Positions 7,069 to 12,123 of a stretch of 12,790 bases of DNA are shown here, piece by piece. Under the pieces are notes generated by a model. The model worked only from the letters and a program-made list of their open reading frames with translations. It was not told the DNA's origin and did not search any database. Source of the stretch: Devosia equisanguinis (lineage in GTDB: Bacteria; Pseudomonadota; Alphaproteobacteria; Rhizobiales; Devosiaceae). The stretch covers positions 1-12,790 of the forward strand of contig CAMDAL010000082.1 in NCBI GenBank assembly GCA_945888565.1. The letters are read 5' to 3'. Position 1 is the stretch's first letter; every line of letters starts with the position of its first letter. Position numbers and translations under genes: made by a program.

Positions 7069-7923
7069 ATGTCCCTCAATCGACCGCTAAATGAGGCTGA
7101 GCTCGTCGCGGCACTCGACTGGTATCGCGCCGTCGGCGTGGACCTGGCGGTGGGCGAGGAGCCGGTCGATCGCTTCGCCGCCTCGGCCGCCGCGCCGCGC
7201 CGCTCGTCGCCAATCCCCCCACCCGCCGGCGGGAATGCCGCGCCACGCATCGTTGCGTCGGCCCTGCAGCGCGGGGGCGAGACGCCGCCGCCGGCGCCTG
7301 CGATCATCACTTCGCTCACCGCCGACCCGGCCGAAACACGTGCCCTGGCAGCAGCGGCGCCGACGCTCGACGCCTTGCGCGCCGCCATGGACGCCTACGA
7401 GGGCTGCACGTTGAAGAGGCGGGCGACGCAGCTCTGCTTCGCCGACGGCAACCCCGAGGCGGAGATCATGCTGGTGGGCGAAGGGCCCGGCGAGCAGGAA
7501 GACCAGGTTGGAAAACCCTTCGTCGGCCGCGCCGGGCAACTGCTCGATCGCATGCTGGCCGCCATCGGGCTCGACCGCACCAAGGTCTACATCGCCAACA
7601 TGGTGCCGTGGCGGCCACCGGGCAACCGCGACCCCTCGCCGGAGGAACTGGCGCTCTGCGCGCCGTTCCTGATCCGTCAGGTCGAACTGGTGGCGCCGAA
7701 ATTCCTGGTGACGCTGGGGAACGTCCCGACCAAATCGCTGTTCCAGACCGGTAACGGCATCACCCGGATGCGCGGCCAGTGGAAGGAACTCGAGATCGGC
7801 AGCCACCGGGTCCGCTCGCTGGCAACACTGCACCCGGCCTACCTTTTGCGCACTCCGGCCAGCAAAGCGCTGGCTTGGCGCGACATGTTAAGCCTTAGGC
7901 AAGCAATCGAGGCGGAAAACTAG
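7069..7923 (+). CDS. Uracil-DNA glycosylase, family-4-like without the Fe-S cysteines
   Basis: A 284-residue member of the uracil-DNA glycosylase superfamily, which removes uracil from DNA as the first step of base-excision repair. Residues 1-about 95 are low-complexity and Pro/Ala-rich. The catalytic domain follows: motif A GEGPGEQEDQVGKPFVGR at 137-154, VYIANMVPWRPPGNRDP at 173-189, and HPAYLLRTP at 255-263 with the conserved His255. In canonical family 4 enzymes four Cys hold a 4Fe-4S cluster. Here the first would be Tyr110 and the third Trp181, while Cys113 and Cys197 remain, so a cluster is unlikely. The start is the ATG at 7069, because the family-unrelated frame upstream is antisense to ETF-QO. 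Its TAG overlaps the stop of the convergent gene. I recall cluster-less relatives in Bradyrhizobium, which fits this lineage. Confidence 0.92.
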   Translation: MSLNRPLNEAELVAALDWYRAVGVDLAVGEEPVDRFAASAAAPRRSSPIPPPAGGNAAPRIVASALQRGGETPPPAPAIITSLTADPAETRALAAAAPTLDALRAAMDAYEGCTLKRRATQLCFADGNPEAEIMLVGEGPGEQEDQVGKPFVGRAGQLLDRMLAAIGLDRTKVYIANMVPWRPPGNRDPSPEELALCAPFLIRQVELVAPKFLVTLGNVPTKSLFQTGNGITRMRGQWKELEIGSHRVRSLATLHPAYLLRTPASKALAWRDMLSLRQAIEAEN

Positions 7924-8642
7924 CCGCCGCTAACCTCACCCAGGTACGTGGGGCTGAAGGTGCAGCCCTGGGCTTCGAGCCGTTTGGCGACGGTGGGAAG
8001 GCGCGAGGCGATGCATGTGCCCTTCACCCGATCGAGGTCGATCCACCCTTGCTGCAGATGCCGAAGCCAGCCCTGGAAGAACGAGAAGCGTGGAGCCGGC
8101 AGTTCGAGCGTGAAGCTTTCGCCCTCGACCTCACCGCCGGATAGGATGGTCAAGTGGCAGATCGAAGCAGCGCGACCGTCGATCAACGGCTGCTCGCAGT
8201 CGTTCGTTGAGTCGGTCGTCTCGATGGGCTCGAGCGCCTCGGCCTTCGGCACCTCGACGAGGACGACCCCCGGACGCGGTGCGGGCACACAGGCAAGCCC
8301 TGGCGGACACGCTCGGTAGACCCGGTAGAACCGGCCGCCGGAGCGCTCATCGAGGCGCACATAGACCCGCTCGACATTGTCGAGGACACCTTCGTGAAAG
8401 CAGTCCGTGCAAGTCCGAAGGAACCGGCGCTCGGAAAAGAACGTGGCCTGCAACGGTCGGGCGATATCGGTGAAGGCTTCGGGTCGGTCGAGGCCATAGT
8501 GCGCGAGCAGCATCGCCTCGGCGCGCGGCCGAACGCTGGTCTCGAAGTCGAAGGCCTCGACGAGTTCAATGCCCCCAACAATGCCGATGAGTGCGGCTAT
8601 CACGGACAAAGCCTTGATGTCGTCGCGCCCTTCCAGGATCAA
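7920..8642 (-). CDS. Unrecognised cysteine-rich, probably membrane-anchored protein
   Basis: I do not recognise this protein. The frame is clearly coding (strong G/C third positions, no stop) and remains open up to a GTG at 8813. I prefer the TTG at 8642 (240 residues), because the sequence upstream of it looks non-coding and the longer form would overlap the start of the MFS gene. Neither start has a good ribosome binding site. From 8642 the N-terminus is ILEGRDDIKALSVIAALIGI, giving one hydrophobic helix at about residues 11-28. The remainder would be periplasmic. It contains eight Cys, including CTDC, CPPGLAC and later single ones, an even number that fits disulphides. The end has aromatic RFSFFQGWLRHLQQGW. 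Codon use is looser than in the neighbours (more CTT, GTT, CGA), a mild hint of separate ancestry. It converges with UDG, sharing CTAG at the stops. No function is proposed. Confidence 0.7.
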   Translation of the reverse strand: MILEGRDDIKALSVIAALIGIVGGIELVEAFDFETSVRPRAEAMLLAHYGLDRPEAFTDIARPLQATFFSERRFLRTCTDCFHEGVLDNVERVYVRLDERSGGRFYRVYRACPPGLACVPAPRPGVVLVEVPKAEALEPIETTDSTNDCEQPLIDGRAASICHLTILSGGEVEGESFTLELPAPRFSFFQGWLRHLQQGWIDLDRVKGTCIASRLPTVAKRLEAQGCTFSPTYLGEVSGG

Positions 8643-8785
8643 TGGCCCATCACTTTCGGGCGGGCCCTGACGACGACTTAACGTCCTGAGGGTAGAATAA
8701 TCTAGCAGCGTCGCCCATGCTGCCCGAATGCGGCCAGCTTCGGCAGGCAAGCGCGTCAACGCCGACAAGAAACGCAGAAAGCGCC
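8643..8785. promoter_or_regulatory. Divergent intergenic region with AT-rich TAGAATAATCTA
   Basis: 143 bases separate the preferred start of the Cys-rich gene from the MFS start. The only AT-rich patch is TAGAATAATCTA (8693-8704), an imperfect palindrome. It offers a -10-like TAGAAT on the plus strand and TATTCT on the minus strand. No convincing -35 partner is visible for either, so a shared promoter is plausible but unproven. Confidence 0.25.
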
Positions 8786-10312
8786 ATGTCCTCCGCACTG
8801 AAAATATACGCACTGTTCATTGGCTCGGCGCTCCTCATGTTCGGCGGTGGCCTGCAGGGGCTGCTGCTCTCGGTGCGCGGCGCCGAGGAAGGGTTTCCGC
8901 TTTATGCGCTGGGCCTGATCGGCACCGGCTGGTCGGTGGGCTTCGTCGCGGGTTCGATCACCGTGCCGATGCTGGTGAAGCGGGTGGGCCATATCCGCGC
9001 CTTCTCGATCATGGCGGCGATCGGCACGGTCACGATCCTCTGCAACCTGTTGCTGATCAACGACATCAGCTGGATTATTCTCCGGGCCTTTTCCGGCTTC
9101 TGCTTTGCCGGGGCGGCGATGATCGTTGAGAGCTGGCTCAACGAAGTGGCTGACAACCGCAGCCGGGGCACCATCTTTTCGGTCTACACCACCATCAACA
9201 TGGCCGCCTCGACCATCGGGCAGCTGGCGATGTCGGTGACGGGCACCACCGGCTACATCCCGTTCGTTATCGGCGCCATCAGCTTCATTTGCGCCGTGCT
9301 GCCCTCGGCGATGACCTCGACGCCGCAGCCCCGGCCCATCGCTTCGGCGAAGCTCGACGTGGTGCTGCTCTATAAAACATCGCCGCTGGCGGTAATCGCG
9401 GCCTTCGCCTGTGGCATGGCCAACGGCACCTTCGGCACGCTGGCACCGGTCTATGGCTTCCAGCAGAACCTGCCGGCGAGCGAGATCGCCATGCTGTTCG
9501 CGGTGACTGCCATCCTCGGCGCCATCGCGCAGATCCCGGCGGGCCGCCTTTCGGACAAGATCGATCGGCGGCTGGTGATCGTGGCGCTGTCGGGCGGCGC
9601 CTGCGTGATCGGCTTCCTGACGGTGCTGATCAATCCCAATATCGACGTGCTGTGGCTGATGTTCGGGCTGTTCGGGCTTTATGGCCTCTGCGCCTATCCG
9701 CTTTATGCCATTGCCGTGGCCCACGCGAATGACTTCGCCAAGGATGGCGAGTTCGGGCGCGTCGCGGGCGGCATGCTGCTGGTACTGGGCACCGGGCTAG
9801 CGATCGGTCCGATCATCGGCAGCTGGGTGATGAGCAACATCGCGCCGGTGGGGCTGTTCATCGTCACCGCCACCTTCCACGGGGCGCTGGCGGTCACAGC
9901 GTTCCTGCGCATGCGCATCCGGCCGTTCCGGCAGGGCTGGCGCGTCCGCTTCCGGGTGATGGACGCCGAAAAACCGATCTCTCCGGGCACCGTGGCACTC
10001 GATCCGCGCGCCGATGAATCGCAGGAGAACCTGCCGCGGACGGAGTCCCTGCGCCCGGCCGGACAGCCTGCGGCGGCAGCCCCGGCGGCTGCTCCTGTCG
10101 CAGCGGCGGCAGCCGAAAGCGAGGTCGAGATCATCGTGCCCGATCCCATCCAGCCGGTGGTGGTCGTCGAGACGAACCGGCAGGCAACGGAGCCGGTCGA
10201 TGAAACGCCGGCAGCAGCTGAGGCGGGTGCCGAGGTCAGCGGAGAGCCCTCGGCCGAACCGGCCGCGGGGGCGGAGGCCGATGGCGCCATCAAGCCCAAG
10301 CCCGAAAGCTGA
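8786..10312 (+). CDS. MFS transporter (YcaD-like) with long C-terminal tail
   Basis: A major facilitator superfamily permease of 508 residues. Hydrophobic helices fill residues about 5-375 in two halves. The second half has the signature loop GRLSDKIDRR at 253-262. The first half has the equivalent loop MLVKRVGHIRAF at 62-73 and the VESWLNE block at 114-120, typical of the YcaD-type branch. The substrate cannot be predicted. Residues about 380-508 form a cytoplasmic extension. It begins basic (RPFRQGWRVRFR), then becomes very rich in Ala, Pro and Glu and ends KPKPES; this is unusual for the family, which normally stops after the last helix. I choose the ATG at 8786 because MSSALKIYALFIGSALLMFG is a natural first helix. 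Longer frames start at 8717 but add unrelated residues. The ribosome binding site is weak (AGAAAG). A small gene follows 16 bases downstream. Confidence 0.9.
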   Translation: MSSALKIYALFIGSALLMFGGGLQGLLLSVRGAEEGFPLYALGLIGTGWSVGFVAGSITVPMLVKRVGHIRAFSIMAAIGTVTILCNLLLINDISWIILRAFSGFCFAGAAMIVESWLNEVADNRSRGTIFSVYTTINMAASTIGQLAMSVTGTTGYIPFVIGAISFICAVLPSAMTSTPQPRPIASAKLDVVLLYKTSPLAVIAAFACGMANGTFGTLAPVYGFQQNLPASEIAMLFAVTAILGAIAQIPAGRLSDKIDRRLVIVALSGGACVIGFLTVLINPNIDVLWLMFGLFGLYGLCAYPLYAIAVAHANDFAKDGEFGRVAGGMLLVLGTGLAIGPIIGSWVMSNIAPVGLFIVTATFHGALAVTAFLRMRIRPFRQGWRVRFRVMDAEKPISPGTVALDPRADESQENLPRTESLRPAGQPAAAAPAAAPVAAAAAESEVEIIVPDPIQPVVVVETNRQATEPVDETPAAAEAGAEVSGEPSAEPAAGAEADGAIKPKPES

Positions 10313-10328
10313 GGCGGCGAGACGCGCG

Positions 10329-10511
10329 ATGAAGGAAAAGCCGATCCGGGTGAAGCTCGACCGCAAGCAAACGGCGCCGCGCAACCTTGCGGCGAAGTCC
10401 CTGGCGGAGGGCCTGTTCAAGCCCAAGGTGGAACCTGATCCCAAGGGCTATCGCCGCAAGGCGAAGCACAAGGTCGATCCGGTGGCAAAGGCGGTTGCGG
10501 ACGAAGAGTGA
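10329..10511 (+). CDS. Small basic protein resembling ribosome-rescue factor ArfA
   Basis: A 60-residue lysine/arginine-rich protein placed 16 bases after the MFS gene. Compared with my recollection of E. coli ArfA it keeps the core in order: Asn19, Leu25, then LFKPKVE at 29-35 (ArfA LFRQRVE), then YRRKAKH at 41-47 (ArfA YMRKGKH), with the intervening linker three residues shorter. ArfA binds stalled ribosomes that lack a stop codon and recruits release factor RF2; its basic C-terminal part lies in the empty mRNA channel. This protein lacks the hydrophobic tail of full-length E. coli ArfA, so it resembles the active truncated form. An alternative ATG at 10281, with GGAGG 3 bases before it, would add 16 residues and overlap the MFS end. 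The similarity is by eye and over about 30 residues; an uncharacterised basic protein is the alternative. Confidence 0.55.
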   Translation: MKEKPIRVKLDRKQTAPRNLAAKSLAEGLFKPKVEPDPKGYRRKAKHKVDPVAKAVADEE

Positions 10512-10524
10512 AGGTGGGTTCTGC

Positions 10525-10537
10525 AAGGCAAAGCGCC
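10525..10537 (+). terminator. Weak hairpin after the small basic gene
   Basis: AGGC-AAAGC-GCCT, a 4-bp stem about 14 bases past the stop codon, followed by GTTG but no T run. It is only a weak candidate for the end of the MFS-small gene transcript; the C-rich palindromes just downstream may serve instead. Confidence 0.2.
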
Positions 10538-10538
10538 T

Positions 10539-10672
10539 GTTGCTCCCCCCTCCACCAGCCTCCGCCTGGTCCCCCTCCCCCGCAAGCGGGAGAGGCTACG
10601 ATGTGGGCCGCACGGTAGACTGAACGCCCATCCTCTCCGCTCGCGACAGACGAATGCGGTGAGGGAAGCAAC
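10539..10672. repeat. Palindromic C-rich intergenic repeat
   Basis: A non-coding, C-rich stretch between the convergent small basic gene and the radical SAM gene. It contains two close hairpins: ACCAG/CTGGT around a 7-base loop at about 10554-10570, and CCCG/CGGG around CAAG within CTCCCCCGCAAGCGGGAG at about 10574-10592. GTTGCT at 10539-10544 is matched by AGCAAC at 10667-10672, so the whole could fold as a larger imperfect inverted repeat of 134 bases. It resembles dispersed palindromic repeats of Rhizobiales intergenic regions; copy number cannot be judged here. Confidence 0.45.
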
Positions 10673-10703
10673 AGCCACTTCCCCATCCTTGTCACTGACT
10701 GCC

Positions 10704-11852
10704 TCAGAACAGGCTCATCTGCCCGTCGTCTACCGTGGGGTGCTGGAACAAGTCCGTCCGCAGCGGCGGCAGCGGCTTGTTGAGGCCGTAGCGTTGCTTT
10801 GCCATGTCGAGCCGCTGGCGGAGCAGCACGGCATAAGGGCCCTCGCCGACGAAGCGGGTGCCGAAATTGGGGTCGTTGTCCTTGCCGCCGCGGGTGTCGC
10901 GGACCAGGCTCATGACATGGCTGACCCGGTCGGGGAAGTGCCGCAGCAGCCACTCGCGGAAGATGTCGCGGACCTCGCCGGGCAGGCGCAGCAGGATGGC
11001 GGTCGCGTCGCGCGCGCCCTGCGCGGCGGCGGCATCGAGGATGCGCTCGAGCTCCATGTCGTTGATCGCCGGGATCATCGGGGCCGCCATCACCACCGTC
11101 GGGATGCCGGCCTCCGATAGCAGGCGCACCGCCTCCAACCGCTTCTCCGGCGTCGAGGCGCGTGGCTCCATCTTGCGGCTGAGGATATGGTCCATGCTGG
11201 TGATCGACAGCGCCACGCGCACCAGGCCCTGCTCGGCCAGCGGCTTCAGCAGGTCGAGGTCGCGCACCACCAGCGCCGACTTGGTGGTGATGGTCACCGG
11301 GTGGCGGGTCTCCAGCATCACTTCGAGAATACCCCGGGTCAGCCGGTGCTGGCGCTCGGCGGGCTGGTAGGGGTCGGTATTCGTCCCCATGGCGATGGGT
11401 TTGGGCCGGTAGCGCTTGTCCGAGAGCTCCTTGCGCAGGGTCTCGACGGCGTTGGCTTTGATGTAGATGTCGCGCTCGAACTCCAGCCCGGCCGAGTGGC
11501 CGAGATAGGCATGGGTGGGGCGCGCAAAGCAGTACGAGCAGCCGTGCTCGCAGCCGCGATAGGCGTTGATCGAGCGGTCGAAGCCGATATCGGGGCTTTC
11601 ATTGCGCGTGATGATGGTGCGCGCCCGTTCGGTATGCTCGATGGTTTCGAAGGGCTTCAAGTCCTCGACCTTCCCCCAGCCGTCATCGAAAACCTCGCGG
11701 CTCTCGCGGTTGAAACGGCTGCCGCGATTGGTCTGCGCGGCGCGACCGCGATTGGTCGCGGGATCGACGAAACGGCGCGCGATCAGGTCGGCATCACGGG
11801 TGCCGCTCAGCTTTTCGAGCTGTTCGAACGAAGGGGCCACATGCATCGCCAT
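10704..11852 (-). CDS. PA0069-family radical SAM protein (SplB-like)
   Basis: A 382-residue radical SAM enzyme of the PA0069 / Rv2578c type, related to spore photoproduct lyase. The reaction is unknown. The N-terminal third has the family's RGRAAQTNRGSRFNRES (35-51). The 4Fe-4S/SAM motif is CEHGCSYC with Cys101, Cys105 and Cys108. GTNTDPYQPAE at 156-166, TITTKS at 187-192 and the following strands complete the partial TIM barrel. The C-terminus is DDGQMSLF; QMSLF closely fits the beta-clamp binding consensus QL(S/D)LF. The ATG at 11852 has AGGAGA 6 bases upstream. The promoter carries a perfect alphaproteobacterial LexA box, so SOS induction is likely. It stands alone, 271 bases from glyS. 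The family call is firm. A DNA-repair role is inference from promoter, tail and SplB kinship; the family has no assigned substrate that I know of. Confidence 0.93.
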   Translation of the reverse strand: MAMHVAPSFEQLEKLSGTRDADLIARRFVDPATNRGRAAQTNRGSRFNRESREVFDDGWGKVEDLKPFETIEHTERARTIITRNESPDIGFDRSINAYRGCEHGCSYCFARPTHAYLGHSAGLEFERDIYIKANAVETLRKELSDKRYRPKPIAMGTNTDPYQPAERQHRLTRGILEVMLETRHPVTITTKSALVVRDLDLLKPLAEQGLVRVALSITSMDHILSRKMEPRASTPEKRLEAVRLLSEAGIPTVVMAAPMIPAINDMELERILDAAAAQGARDATAILLRLPGEVRDIFREWLLRHFPDRVSHVMSLVRDTRGGKDNDPNFGTRFVGEGPYAVLLRQRLDMAKQRYGLNKPLPPLRTDLFQHPTVDDGQMSLF

Positions 11853-11858
11853 CGCAAG

Positions 11859-11864
11859 TCTCCT
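11859..11864 (-). promoter_or_regulatory. Ribosome binding site of the radical SAM gene
   Basis: AGGAGA on the minus strand, 6 bases before the ATG at 11852. A second in-frame ATG two codons on makes the exact start slightly ambiguous, but the spacing favours 11852. Confidence 0.7.
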
Positions 11865-11906
11865 GACGATCCGGATCGACTCGATACCGGATCAACGTGC
11901 GAACAG

Positions 11907-11934
11907 AGATAGCAGTTGCGTGAGAACGAAACAA
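11907..11934 (-). promoter_or_regulatory. Predicted promoter of the radical SAM gene
   Basis: On the minus strand: -35 TTGTTT (11934-11929), 16 bases, then CTATCT (11912-11907); as TATCTC the spacer is 17. Transcription would begin near 11900 and give a leader of about 48 bases. The -35 element lies inside the LexA box. Confidence 0.5.
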
Positions 11935-11938
11935 GAAC
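11924..11938. promoter_or_regulatory. LexA (SOS) box, GAAC-N7-GAAC
   Basis: GAACGAAACAAGAAC on the plus strand, equal to GTTCTTGTTTCGTTC read toward the radical SAM gene. It has both half-sites of the alphaproteobacterial LexA operator (GTTC-N7-GTTC) without mismatch, with a T/A-rich centre. It covers the predicted -35 element and lies about 72 bases before the start codon, an ideal place for repression. A degenerate second site (GATC-N7-GAAC, one mismatch) is at 11890-11904, near the expected transcription start. Confidence 0.7.
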
Positions 11939-11984
11939 ATTGGTGCGGGGATAAGTTTCTGCGATGACGGGTTCCACTCGAAGC

Positions 11985-12024
11985 GGACGGCCCCCTCCCA
12001 TCCTCCCCCATGAAGGGGGAGGTG
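11985..12024. repeat. Left arm of a 40-bp inverted repeat
   Basis: This 40-base arm matches the reverse complement of 12069-12108 at 38 of 40 positions, with a 44-base spacer between. Inside the arm CCTCCCCC-ATGAA-GGGGGAGG forms its own 8-bp hairpin (2003-series bases 12002-12022). It lies between the radical SAM promoter and the end of glyS. Confidence 0.85.
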
Positions 12025-12068
12025 AAGAGGGCGTTCGTTGGCACGTCATTGAAGGGATCGCGACGCGG

Positions 12069-12108
12069 CACCTCCCCCTTCATGGGGGAGGCTGGGAGGG
12101 GGTCGTCC
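12069..12108. repeat. Right arm of the 40-bp inverted repeat
   Basis: Reverse complement of the left arm with two mismatches, beginning CACCTCCCCCTTCATGG. It also carries an internal 8-bp hairpin. It starts 15 bases past the glyS stop on the minus strand, so a glyS transcript would fold here and the structure could stabilise the 3' end or aid termination. No transposase or clear target-site duplication is visible. Confidence 0.85.
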
Positions 12109-12123
12109 CGGCCGGTTGTGGGC

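Noticed and set aside
8756..9724. Minus-strand frame of 322 residues opposite the MFS gene
   Set aside because: It is a His/Arg/Gln-rich shadow; the plus strand encodes clear membrane helices and the GRLSDKIDRR loop.
12013..12107. CRISPR-like repeat pair
   Set aside because: There are only two copies, in opposite orientation, with no spacer series and no cas genes.
11985..12108. Insertion sequence or MITE
   Set aside because: The inverted arms are suggestive, but there is no transposase, no clear target-site duplication and each arm is itself a hairpin, so I call it only an inverted repeat.
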